NCBI GenBank assembly: GCA_949752735.1
Contig: OX457038.1
Location: forward strand, 22,442,655 to 22,506,654
Direction: 5' to 3'
From: Lumbricus terrestris
Taxonomy: Eukaryota; Annelida; Clitellata; Crassiclitellata; Lumbricidae
Length of the DNA: 64,000 nt
Shown one piece after another: positions 33,292-43,583 of the stretch. Under the pieces are notes generated by a model. That model did no database searches and was not told the origin of the DNA. It saw only the letters and a program-made list of their open reading frames with translations. How positions within the stretch are numbered: position 1 is the stretch's first letter; every line of letters begins with the position of its first letter. The position numbers and the translations under genes were made by a program.

Positions 33292-34234
33292 GTGCTTTTC
33301 TCGTTGCATTTCGAGACAAAAAATTTGGCATTAGAGGTATGTGAAAGAGAACCGGAAATCTTGGAGAAAGCCTGTAAAATTGCAATGAAGTTGGATGTTT
33401 ATCGCAAGGCAGAGAGTGACAATTCGCATTGTGTCGATCGTCGCCATGTCCGAATTAAAACAGTCAAGAAAACCGAAACTTCAATCGAGACCGTTCAGAG
33501 ACTGTTGCATATTTAATTAGTACCTCAGGTGGATCAAATAGAAAGAGAAATGGGATCCCAGAATCCTCAGTCGAATGAAAGACAGTTGTTTCGCCAATGG
33601 CAGCCACAACGCCATGTTCCCCCAATAAGTGGAAATGATTCCGGCAGGCGTTAATGGAATAGACTAACTTTAGGAATACACTTCGGAGTGATCGACGACG
33701 CTTTGATTATAATCAAACAGGTCGTCTTGCACGAGTATGTCCGACCAGACAGACAAATCAACCGCCAGTGGAAATAGAAGATCACGAGGAAACTGCAGTA
33801 GGGAACGTTCGACATGTAGTAGGGAGGCATCAGTCAATTGAAGGTAAGTGTAGGAATTCTAAGAGTACGTTCTGACCAGCAGTAACTTGTTATGAGTGTG
33901 GACAATTTGGGCATGTCGCACATAGTTGCCTTCAACAACAGACACGACCTTTTGGTGGTTGCAACTTTGGTCGAACAGTGAATGTTGGCTACAGAGATGG
34001 ACACGTTGGAATCATATGTGCTTCCTTTCCTGAGCGAAAATCTAAGAACTGGATTTGGAGTAACAAAACAACTCGGTTTCCTAAGCCAAACTTCGAGAAC
34101 CGTTGGAACCGTGGTTTTCGACAAGTGTCTGTGGAACAGCGAGCTTGCCTCTATTGCGGAGATAGAAGACACTTCCTTCGCAGTTGCCATGCAAGAACGA
34201 GAACACTCCGAGCAGATAATTCCGCTTCATTGTC

Positions 34235-34271
<37 letters not shown>

Positions 34272-34467
34272 GACAGGCTGGAGATCAGGCTGGAGATGCT
34301 TGGAAGTACTTGTTTCTGGGAGCAGTTGTTCAATTGTTCCAGCCTCCTGGGCGAAACATGAGGGAATGACAGGTGTTGATGCACATCTGTTGGCTGTAAA
34401 TCCAACAATACTGACAATGGATGGTAAAATCAACCTATCCTGTAAAATCGGTGAGACAATCCTATGA
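33292..34467 (+). pseudogene. LTR-retrotransposon gag/protease remnant
   Basis: 33292-33516 reads LEKACKIAMKLDVYRKAESD, like the capsid C-terminal part of Ty3/gypsy-type Gag. Two zinc knuckles of the C-x2-C-x4-H-x4-C type follow in one frame: CYECGQFGHVAHSC (33888-33929) and CLYCGDRRHFLRSC (34146-34187), with a decayed third between. After a (CAA)n tract the frame reads LEVLVSGSSCSIVPASWA, like an aspartic protease flap region with the catalytic Asp lost. The frames between are broken. No RT, integrase or clear LTR was found, so it is a dead fragment. Confidence 0.7.
34237..34272 (+). repeat. (CAA)n microsatellite
   Basis: About twelve CAA units inside the gag/protease remnant, encoding a Gln (or Thr) run depending on frame. 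Confidence 0.95.
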
Positions 34468-34498
34468 AATTGCTTGTCTGGAAACTGAGTAACTGAGT

Positions 34499-35137
34499 TT
34501 ATTCTTGGCCTGGCCTGGCCTGGCCTGGCGTTCTCTGATAAATATGGAAGTCTGTGACGCGCGGGGGCGCCGCCTGTCCTAACGTTTCCAACCCCAAATT
34601 AATGGGCTCTGGTGTTGCGCGCCCCCTTAAGCGCGGTTGAGGAAAGCTGGGTCCTAGGTCAAGGGTTTTGGTGTCAATGGTAGCGGGTTCGAATCCTAAC
34701 CTAGGGTGTGAGCTTCTCTGGTTACCAAATTCCTCAGGATGGGCCGATATTGGACATATGTCAGCGGTGGCTGTTAAGCTCACAACAGCCCCACTAAATG
34801 GGTGCTTATCTGGGTTCGATTCCTCAACTTTTCCCCAAGCTCCATCACCCACTTTACCTTCAGCTACCGACTTCACCATTGTTTCACATTCTTTCTGGCG
34901 GGAACTTAATTGGGCTTGCTGCATGGAAACTAGATTCAGCTCTTCGGCTAGACCGATTAAAATGCTACTCTGGCGCTCCATAAACTGTTCTATTGTAGTC
35001 ATTTGCTTCTGTAATACAGCAGGGTCTAAGTCATCAGTATTGTCTGTAGTCCCCAACTCAAGGGTTTCTCTCGGACATAACTCATCTTCCTCTTGTCCTG
35101 TCCCTAAGACACTGTCCGTTTCCCTGTCGGAGTCCAT
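34499..35137 (-). CDS. Uncharacterised 212-codon ORF, coiled-coil-like, possibly gag
   Basis: A real ATG at 35137 opens a frame to a stop near 34499. The first ~100 residues are acidic and Gln/Glu-rich (TIEQFMERQSSILIGLAEEL, QQAQLSSRQKECETMVKS), a plausible coiled coil. The C-terminal part (LGFEPATIDTKTLDLGPSFP) coincides on the other strand with a GGGTTCGAATCC B-box-like sequence at 34684-34695, so it probably reads through an inserted SINE. Similar N-termini occur in gypsy Gag proteins, but no diagnostic motif is visible. It could equally be one exon of an unrelated gene. Confidence 0.4.
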   Translation of the reverse strand: MDSDRETDSVLGTGQEEDELCPRETLELGTTDNTDDLDPAVLQKQMTTIEQFMERQSSILIGLAEELNLVSMQQAQLSSRQKECETMVKSVAEGKVGDGAWGKVEESNPDKHPFSGAVVSLTATADICPISAHPEEFGNQRSSHPRLGFEPATIDTKTLDLGPSFPQPRLRGRATPEPINLGLETLGQAAPPRVTDFHIYQRTPGQARPGQE

Positions 35138-36020
35138 TATAATTCGATAGCAGAAATCACTTCACAGTTCTCTATTTAAGTTTCATTTATTGTAGAATTA
35201 ATCAAGCGACTGTCTGTCGTTCATTAGCAATTATTTACACAGCCGATAAAATAGAAACAATATTAAAGATTCACTATTAAGGCCTTCCTAAAACGCCTAT
35301 GTCCATTGACTAGCTTAAGTTTTATCAGATCAGTTCACAGACTGACTATTTCACACCTATCCGATCAGTTCACAGACTGAATACACCACAACTAATATTT
35401 GCACCAAAATAGCGATACAAGTTTTATCTAATTACACTTAGTTCAGGTTCGAGCTCTATAGATTAGGTTGCTTATACTTCCCTGTTCCCATTGATATTTT
35501 AGGACAGCCGATCCACCGTTTTCCGTCCTGTAGAAAGTTATTGAGTCGTCGGCCGATGCCAGAATTTCTCCGTAGGAAGCGTATTATCAATTTAATTGTT
35601 GCCGGAAATCTTCGTAATTACACATCGATTCACAAGACATCGGAAGAACCTCGTCTTCTACCCGAGAAACTTGCCAGAATCAAAAATACCATCAATTTTA
35701 CCACGATTCACGATTTCCACCAGCATAGGTCTCACACGATTCAATTCTGTAGCCCGACTGAAGGTTTGCGCGTTAATTTGCCGCAAGAGAGCGCTTCTTG
35801 GCGCCTAAAACATCGCGTGATATCTAACCAATCAAAAATCGCACGTGGCGGAAAGTTCCATTGAAAAATGCATGGGAAGCTAAATATAGCGATGACCGCA
35901 TCGATCAGTGCTAAGCATAGCACCCATGAATTCGTAATAGAAATAGCGACCTTACTTAAGTAAATAAGTAAGGTAGCTTGTAGCAACCTGGTTCGCTACA
36001 AGTCGACTTCTTCTTCACGT
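35138..36020. other. Possible LTR/leader upstream of the 34.5-35.1 kb ORF
   Basis: On the minus strand it starts with TGTAGCGAACCAGGTTGCTA near 35998 and contains CAATAAATGAAAC near 35185. CGATCAGTTCACAGACTGA is directly repeated near 35330 and 35360. This could be an LTR and leader, but no second LTR or primer site was identified. Confidence 0.25.
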
Positions 36021-36029
36021 TCTCTGCCC

Positions 36030-37085
36030 TCAGGCAGGTTCGTATATCCAATGACGCCATTTTTCTCTGTTTTGTGCTTCTCTCTTCAGTCCACTGTATC
36101 CATCCTCTGTCAGCATCCAGTCCAGCAACATTGCTCTTGGTCTACCTTGCATTCTTTTCACCTCCATTCTTCCCTCAATGATGTCTCTTAATAGGGTGTC
36201 GCTCCTTAAGATGTGTCCTATCCATTTCTTCTGCCTCCCACGTATAGTTCCCATCAGTGATCTTTTCCTCCACCAGCTGTAAGATTTCCTCATCCGTTCT
36301 TCGCTCAACCCAGCTGATTCTCTCCGCTCTGCGCCAGATCCACATCTCGAAGGCCTCTAGTCGTTTTATGTTTTCTTGCCGCATTGTCCACGTCTCCGAC
36401 TCGCACAGGACAGCACTCCACACCAGTGTCTTCACCATTCTCTTCTTCAGCTTCATGTTTAGACTGCCTCTGAGTAGCTCCCCTTTTGAAGAATGCATCT
36501 CTTTCTATAGCTATTCTTTTTATTTCCATGTGGCTCCTTGCATCCTCTGTAACCACACTTCCCAGATAGGAGAACTCTTCACCTGTTCTATTTCCTCACC
36601 ATTTAATGTTATGTTTACCGTTTCCTCTCCTCGCTTACTTATCTTCGTCACCTTTGTTTTCTTTATGTTAATTTCATGTCGTAGCCCAGCCATATTCTAT
36701 TTAAGCGGTCCATCATCATTTGTAGACCCTCTTGACTGCCTGCCAACATTGCCTGGTCGTCTGCAAATCTCAATGCTTTCACCATTTTTCCCACCCACTT
36801 TTACCCCCTCCCCCAGCTCCTCTAGCGACTATCTGACAATTTTTTCAATATAGGTGATGAATAGAATTGGTGACAGTGGGCATCCTTGCCTCACTACTCT
36901 TCCTATTTTGGCGGGTTCTGAGAGTTCTCCATCGATTCTTATCTTTACTCTTTGCCCCATGTATATATTGCCTATCAATCTTCTTTCTCTCCAGTCCACC
37001 CCTATTCGTCTCAGTATTCTCATTAATTTCTTCCAGTCCACTCTGTCAAAAGCTTTTTCGTAGTCGACGAAACAGTATAACTTGT
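36030..37085 (-). pseudogene. RTE-like LINE, RT to C-terminus, frameshifted
   Basis: From the right: FVDYEKAFDRVDW (in pieces), then IRIDGELSEPAKIGRVVRQG, CPLSPILFITYIEKIVR; later [50 protein letters not shown] and [11 protein letters not shown] with a stop. At least three frames are needed. The right end is cut at 37085 by a minisatellite within the YCFVDYEKAF motif. Confidence 0.85.
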
Positions 37086-37093
37086 CCAGGTGC

Positions 37094-37275
37094 TAAGACA
37101 AAATATCCCCGGACAAAATGTCCCGGACAAAATGTCTCGGACAAAAAGTCCCCGGATAAAATGTCCCCGGACAAAAAGTCTCCAGACAAAAAGTCCCCGG
37201 ATAAAATGTCCCTGAACAAAAAGTCCCCGGATAAAAAGTCTCCGGACAAAATGTCCCCAGAAAAAATGTCCCAGA
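37094..37275. repeat. ~15-nt minisatellite (GTCCCCGGACAAAAA)
   Basis: About twelve units of the type GTCCCCGGACAAAAA or GTCTCCGGACAAAAT. Each contains a short GGACA...TGTCC dyad. It begins where the LINE frame stops. It resembles in design, not sequence, the outer arrays at 9.5, 11.7, 31.1 and 50.5-51.4 kb. A Ser-Pro-Asp-Lys reading frame through it is a by-product. Confidence 0.9.
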
Positions 37276-37295
37276 CAGAAAGTCGCAGGGTAAAA

Positions 37296-37400
37296 GTGAG
37301 AGGTTCTCAACCTTTTTCGTCCCGCGACATACCTAAACTTGCGACTAAATTTAGCGACAAATCGGCATAATGTGAATGTCGTTCGAATTGAAAAGTGCTA
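37296..37400 (+). mobile_element. Possible hAT terminal fragment
   Basis: GAGAGGTTCTCAACCTTTTTC then CGTCCCGCGACATAC resembles the CAGTGGTTCTCAACCTTTTT-type ends of some hAT elements. The initial CA is not preserved and no partner end was found. Confidence 0.35.
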
Positions 37401-37589
37401 AAGTTAAACATGTTTATTTATATTATATCAAAGTTGCTCTCAAACTCATTTATTTATTTAAAATACTAAACTGCAGACGTATTAATAAATAAAAGTAATT
37501 ATATTGAATTTCTATCAAATTCCTTAGTATGATTCAAAACTTCTAGATTACAGCTTTGCCCAGAACTGAGTTCTTGAAAATTGTTTATA

Positions 37590-37882
37590 GGCCTGGAGGA
37601 TGGTTCAGTACGTCCTCGTCGTCTCCCCTGGTCAACAGGACCTGGTCCTGGTTAAATCTGAACCAGGGAAGATGGAGAGACCTGATCAGTCGCCTTTCAC
37701 ACCAACTGATCATGAAACTCAAATATGGAAAACTCTACTTACAGGACTGTCGGGAGATGGGTTGTCCGTACAGGAGGCTACACACAATGCCCAAGAAAGA
37801 GAGAAGTGGAGATTTTCCATAGCTGGGGGGCTGTCACGTGCGAAAGCATCGTCAAAGCCATAAGTCAGTAAGTCAAGTTTAT
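37590..37882 (+). mobile_element. Internally deleted LINE derivative
   Basis: The first ~135 bp (GGTTCAGTACGTCCTCGTCG to GATCATGAAACTC) match the start of the RTE-like LINE at 60249. The last ~150 bp encode the same C-terminus (VQEATHNAQEREKW versus IQEAMHVAQDRQKW) and end CATAAGTCAGTAAGTCAAG, the same tail. All of the RT between is missing, and an open frame (37600-37863) runs through the junction. Confidence 0.75.
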
Positions 37883-38237
37883 AGGCCTACATGTCCTTCA
37901 TTCTGTGATCGCATTTCAGCTCAAAGAGTTGTTTGCTGTTTATTGTAGTTTAATTTTTCACAGGTGCGATCGCAAACGTGTTTAAATAGGCCTATGTCAT
38001 AAATTAGGCCTATACGTTTAAAGGTAGGCGCAAACGTCATAGCTGCCCCATATCGCGGTAAAATGGAAAAGATAAATAAAGCGCAAATAATTCTCACTGC
38101 AGTCATCCGCTACACTTTTAAAGTACCTTATAAGTAAGTCAGTGTGTAATGCGAGAACGACGGACATTATGCTGTGAGAATTTAGTAGTGAAGATTGATG
38201 TTAATTAAGATTATTTCATGTAATCATACAGCGTTAT
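37883..38237. other. No gene or named element seen
   Basis: AT-rich spacer with no coding support or terminal repeats. Confidence 0.5.
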
Positions 38238-38398
38238 GTCGGTGTTTGCGATCTAGATCCGTTCCATCTTTGACGCGAGAAAGTCAGCCGATCGTGCGCA
38301 ATTGTTGTGTATGAAGTTTGGAGTATGAGCTGAGACTGCGCACGATCGACTGTCTTCATCGCTTCCAAGATGGAACGGATCAGATCGCAAACACCGAC
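38238..38398. repeat. Long imperfect hairpin (62-63-nt arms, 36-nt loop)
   Basis: Arm 1 (38238-38300, GTCGGTGTTTGCGATCTAGA...) pairs with arm 2 (38337-38398, ending GATCGCAAACACCGAC), with a few mismatches and bulges near the middle. It could be a small MITE or a structured transcript; flanks show no obvious target duplication. Confidence 0.75.
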
Positions 38399-39140
38399 GC
38401 CGCCGCCGACGAAGCTGGTGTGACGTGCGTGCCACCTAGTCGTACCGCTTCGCATTCCTAAGTATGACCATGCTTTTACTTGACGAAAAATCTGATGGGT
38501 CTTATAATTGCATCTGTTATACGCACGAATTTCCACTAATGTCACGACTCGTGCAATTGCAAATGTCATGCAATGTCATGCATTTTGCTTAAAATGTTGT
38601 AGAATTCACATCATTGAACCATCCATCCTTGGTATTTTATTCGCTCAATGCATGCTTTTTGCTAAATTGATGTCTCAGCCAAAAATTGCATGCGACTCAG
38701 AAAGCGAAAATGCATGAGTCCTACATCTATCATACTTGCATGTCATAATTTCAAGCATTCGCACGACTGTGAGAATAAGACATGCTATAGGACTTTGCTA
38801 TAGCAAACTGACACTCTTCCATAAAGCGCTGACTCAGCTAAGCTTACATATGTTTGCAAAATAAAGGGTTAGGTCTAATGTTGCTGTTTAAGATTTGCAT
38901 ACTTTTCCACCTTATGCATCTGAAAATTGCGATTCCATACAAAGTTACGTAAAGTAATGTAACGTGAGCATGTAAGAAATTTTCGATCATAGAAATTTTT
39001 CGTGACAGAAAATGCTTGGACTTAGAAAATTTGTGAAGAAAAATTTATGAACATGGAGAAAATTTTGGAACTTAGAAATTTTGGTGTAAGAAAATGTGTG
39101 GACTTAGAAACTCTGTGAAAAAAGATGATAATGGAAACTT
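38399..39140. other. No gene seen; degenerate short repeats near the end
   Basis: Around 38985-39115 the words GAAAATTT and GGACTTAGAAA recur, probably a decayed minisatellite. No coding support. Confidence 0.4.
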
Positions 39141-39149
39141 TCAGCCTTT

Positions 39150-39244
39150 TCCTCCTCCTCCTCTTCCTCCTTCTCCTTCTCCTCTTCTTCCTCCTCCTCC
39201 TCCTCCTCCTCCTCCTCCTCCTCATCATCATCATCATCATCATA
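39150..39244. repeat. (CCT)n/(CTT)n and (CAT)n microsatellites
   Basis: CCT/CTT triplets to about 39220 pass directly into CAT triplets. Reading frames through them are low complexity. Confidence 0.9.
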
Positions 39245-39479
39245 GTCCTCTTCCACCCCAGTGTGCTCCTTCCACTCCTATGCTTCCTCCACTCTGCCAC
39301 TTTTCCAACATGAAACGATCAACATTGCTTGTATTTTCCATTTTGTCATTATGGAAAATTGTATCTCTTTGGGCTATTCAAACTCTTATTCTATAATTTT
39401 TGTTACTTCAAGAAGTAAGTAGCTGTGCAATTTCAGAATCGTGGACTTAAACCGTGTAAGAATTAAGAGTTATAGTTGA

Positions 39480-41330
39480 AGAATTGAACAAATGAGAGGC
39501 AAATGCATGAATTTGCAATTGAAGAGTTAGATGCATGAAGTAAGTAAGTAAGTAAGTATGCAACTATGTCTATTTGGAATACTAGAATTGTTATGTTGTG
39601 GGATTGAAAAACGTAAGAAGTAAGAGTTGAAGGAGTGAAGAACATGGAAATGAGAAATAATTGTACATGTAAATCTGATTGGGTGTAAAAATTATACTAG
39701 TATGTAAGCAAGTGTATGTGGACTTGTAGAATTGTGCTATTTATAATTCGAAAAATGCCAGAAGTAAGAATTGAAGGATTGAAGATTTTGAGACTGAGAG
39801 TAGGATTGTGCATGACTAAAGCTTCTGGTATGCACAAATTATTTAAGTAAGTAAGTAGGTATCTGAGAAATTGTAGAACGATATGATTGAGATGTGGAAA
39901 ATCGTAAGAATTAGGAGATGAAGGTTTGAAGAAATGAGAATTATGTACAAGCTTGTACAAGTGAAAGCACTTGAATTGCAAAAATTTTGCGAGTAAGTAA
40001 GTATGTATGGAATTGTAGAATTTGCACGGTTGCGTAGGTTTGTGCTTGTGCAAAAATTGGTCATATAGGAATTTTGCGAGTAAGTAAGTATATAAGGAAT
40101 TGTATAATTTGTACAGTTGAGATGTTGAAAGATGCAAGTATTATGAACTGATGGAATGAAGAAATTGAGAAATACGTGCAAGCTTGTACAAGTGAAAAGC
40201 AAATGAATTGCAAATTTTTTTGTGTAAGTAAGTATGCATGGAATTTTAGAATTTGCACGGATGAGATGTTGAAAGATGCAAGAATTAAAAACTGAAGGAG
40301 TGAAGAAACGAGAAACACGTGTAGGAATGTGCTTGTGTAAAGCTTTGACATGTAGAAATTTTGTGAGTAAGTAAGTAAGTAAGCAGGTGATGAATTGTAG
40401 AGTTTGTATGGATGAGATGATGAAAGATGCAAGTATTAAGAACTGAAGGATTGAAGAAATGAGAAAGACGTGCAGGAATGTGTCTGTGTAAAGCTTTGAC
40501 ATGTAGAAATTTTGTGAGTAAGTAAGTAAGCAGGTGATGAATTGTAGTGTTTGTATGGATGAGATGATGAAAGATGCAAGTATTAAGAACTGATGGAGTG
40601 AAGAAATGAGAAATAAGTGCAGGAATGTATATGTGTAAAGCTGTTGAAGTGTTGAAATTTTGTGGGTAAGTAAGTAAGTATGTATGGAATTGTAGAATTG
40701 GCATGTTTGAGAAGTTGAAAGATGCAAGTATTAAGGACTATTGGATTGATGAAATGAGAAATAAGAGTATGAATGTGCATGTGTTAGGCTGATGAAGTGC
40801 GGAAATTTTGTGAGTAAGTAAGTAAGCGGGTATTGAATTGTAGAATTTTTGCACGGTTGAAATGTTGAAAGATGTAAGTATTAAGAATTGAAGGAGTCAA
40901 AATGAGAAATAAGTGCATGGATGTGCATGTGAAAAGCTGTAAAAGTGCTGAAATTTTGTGAGTAAGTAAGTAGGTATGGAATTGTAGAAATTGCACGCGT
41001 GAGATGTTGGAATATGCAAGTATTAAGAACTGAAGGAGTGAAGAAATGAGGAATAAGTGCATGAATGTGCATGTGAAAAGCTGTAAAAGTGCTGAAATTT
41101 TGTGAGTAAGAAAGTATTATGGAACTGTAGAAATTGCACGCCTGAGATGTTGGAAGATGCAAGTATTAAGAACTGAAGGAGTGAAGAAATGGGAAATAGG
41201 TGCTTGCCTGTGCATGTGTAAAGCTGTTGAAGTGCTGAAATTTTGTGAGTAAGTAAGTAAGCAGGTCTTGAATTGTCGAAATTGCACGCCTGAAATGATG
41301 GAAGATGCAAGTATTAATGATGTGAAAAGG
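39480..41330. repeat. ~148-bp satellite with GTAAGTAAGT cores
   Basis: About a dozen units. Each has GTGAGTAAGTAAGTA followed by GGAATTGTAGAATTTGCACG, GAAAGATGCAAGTATTAAGA and GAAGTGCTGAAATTTTG. Core positions at 40365, 40517, 40665, 40812, 40960, 41103 and 41248 give spacings of 143-152 bp. The left units are more diverged. Long minus-strand frames across it shift with the unit and are not genes. Confidence 0.92.
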
Positions 41331-41895
41331 GTTGGAAATGTCGTACAATTTTTGCATTTGTGCTATTTTGCTCATAAATGGTCGAATTTCAAAGAATGAT
41401 ATATTTTTTCATGCATGTGAACCAATACCTATGGTTATGCAACTACTTACATTATAGGTTTTTGAAAAATTTAGGAATTTTAAATTGCCATAATTTTCTT
41501 TCAATCATGTGATCCAATATCGGTTGATATACAACTACTTACAATATAATACTTTTGAAAAATTCAAGAATTTTAAATTATGATAATTTTTTCAATTGGG
41601 AATTTGTGCGATTGATCTGCTGAAACCTGCAAGTATTAAGAATTGAAGGATTGAAAAGGGTTGGAAATGCCATGCATTTTTGCAATTGAGCTCTTTTGTT
41701 CGTAAGTGCTCGAATTTCAAAGAATGAAATATTTTTCATGTTTGTGAGCAAATACCTGTGGTTATGCAACTACTTACATAATATGTCTTTTTAAAAATAT
41801 AAGAATTTTGACTTGTGATAAATTTTTCATCCAAGTGATCCAATACCCGTGTTTATACAACTACTTACAATTCTTACATTATAAGACTTTTGAAA
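41331..41895. repeat. Related tandem repeat with ATGCAACTACTTACATTATA units
   Basis: Units with ATGCAACTACTTACA...TTTTTGAAAAAT recur near 41436, 41530, 41765 and 41858. The block around 41615-41690 copies the adjoining satellite (GCAAGTATTAAGAATTGAAG). It looks like a decayed higher-order extension of the 148-bp array. Confidence 0.7.
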
Positions 41896-43480
41896 AATCG
41901 ATTGCTGCTGCTACCGCGCGCAACTTTTGCACACACAACCTTTTTGCATAGCATAGGCTGACGGAAGTACTTTTTGTTTTGTTTTTGCTAAGCATACCTT
42001 TTGCATAGCATACCTTTTTGCATACCACACCCGATGGTTTAATTATAATATTCAAATCGTGCGACGGTTGCTGGGTGTTGACAGGTCCAATTTTAATATT
42101 AATGTCACATTTGGTTGTTCAACCCATGGCTTCCCATTAGTCAGGTGGTTAGCCCATGTGTGCAAAGACACAGACACATATAGAAGCATACAAAGACACG
42201 CACAAAATTTGATTGATAGGTGCGCACACGCCTATGAGTTGATTGACAGGTCACGTGACAATTTGGTGGCCTGCCATTGGTCAGGGGCGTGGCTGCACCA
42301 GTAACTCAGTGACGTCGTCGAGCTATTTTTAGGTGAGGTAGAATCCAGCATCATATGGGGGGGGTGATGAGGTAGAACCAACCCTTTGTTTTGGGGAGGT
42401 GAGGTAGAAGCAACCCATTGTCAACTACTGTCCGGTATTAAGTGTCGCGGTATCAAATGTCGCGGGATTAAGTGTCGTGCTACCTATTAAGCGTATCCCT
42501 CCCAATGAAGAGAAGTCGAAAAAAGCCACTTCCGCGTGTATTTATTTTTGCAAATGAATTTCCATCTGCTTTGTTTTGAACAATGACACTGACAGGTAGC
42601 CTATGTTTATTCGTGCTGGATAATTTTTGGCTGTAGTTTTAGAGCACTTATATCATTTAAAACACTTAAGAACATTTAGAGGCACCAAATAAATTCGAGT
42701 TGCCTTGCTCTGAACATTGTTCAGGATAGGCTACTTAAAACAATTAGAGTCACTTTAAACTTTGATTACAGCATAAACTTTTCAATTATACGTGTTTTTC
42801 AATAAAGAGGATAATGGTTTATCCCCTCGGATTGTCTAGACCGGTTAAATTCATCCGTGGGTATAGATTAATTCATACCCCGGATAGATTTAATGGGGAT
42901 AGAATATCACGTGACACCGGCACAGTCACTTTTATTATGGACTATGCTCATGCATAGGCCTGTAACTTCTGAAGTCTCTTATAAAATTCAATAGGAGTCG
43001 ACCAGAATGGAGTTTGTCCTCCCATGTCACGTGGGCGGAGTGTTAGTCACAACTGGTCGACAACGCTGAAATTTTACAATAGCCAGAACAAATTGGACAG
43101 AACTCAAAGTTCATTATCCAATGGTGACAGGATTTTGTATTCCTCAATTTGTATTCCTTTTGCTGTTCATTTGAGAATAGACCTATAAATGCATCCGGGC
43201 GACGCTGGGTAATCCGCGTCAAGAGAGTTTTCTTCCTGTGGACACAGCGACACAGTCGCGGATTATTATTCAGGAATTGAATAGATATTGTGAGGCGTCT
43301 ATTCAAATACAAACTCATCCTAGAGGTGAATTGTCAATTAACACACAAGTGCGTGCTCGAAAGACAGAAGCAGCTATATATGTAAGTCTAGTAATAAGCA
43401 GAAGGTTTGTCGCTTGTATGACTTCATTAGATACAGACAGAAGCTGTGTCACGTGCTTGGCGCACTATAGCATGAACTAG
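41896..43480. other. Spacer with promoter-like and short repeat motifs
   Basis: No gene was found. Near 42236-42318 lie TTGATTGACAGG, CCATTGGTCAGGGGCGTGG (CCAAT and GC box) and TGACGTCG, which could be promoter or enhancer sites. At 42437-42473 AAGTGTCGCGGTATCAAATG and a variant repeat in the ~15-nt style of the transposon-end arrays. CACGTGGGCGG lies near 43027. Confidence 0.35.
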
Positions 43481-43488
43481 TATAAATA
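43481..43488 (+). promoter_or_regulatory. Candidate TATA box of the neuropeptide gene
   Basis: TATAAATA lies 103 bases before the start codon at 43584. An initiator-like TTCAGTTTG at 43519-43527 is slightly far (about 40 bases) for this TATA box. Position relative to the coding exon supports it, but no transcript data are available. Confidence 0.5.
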
Positions 43489-43583
43489 TCCGTTGCTAAG
43501 CTAGTTGGCCGTTGGCCGTTCAGTTTGTTGTTTCCTGCTGTCTGGAAGAGACGAGCAACGCCAGCAGAGAAATCATCGACATC

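Noticed and set aside
37094..37275. CRISPR-like array
   Set aside because: Units are contiguous 15-mers without unique spacers, in animal DNA.
36867..37370. ORF with Ser-Pro-Asp-Lys repeats, resembling a repeat-rich secreted protein
   Set aside because: It fuses antisense LINE sequence with a 15-nt minisatellite. The unit length being a multiple of three explains the open frame.
39843..40727. A 294-codon minus-strand ORF, the second longest frame after the LINE at 22.8 kb
   Set aside because: It is a read-through of the 148-bp satellite. The same words recur in shifted frames, so it is not a protein gene.
43512..43583. N-terminal extension of the neuropeptide precursor
   Set aside because: The frame is open but begins at TTG with no ATG. 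The ATG at 43584 directly begins a good signal peptide.
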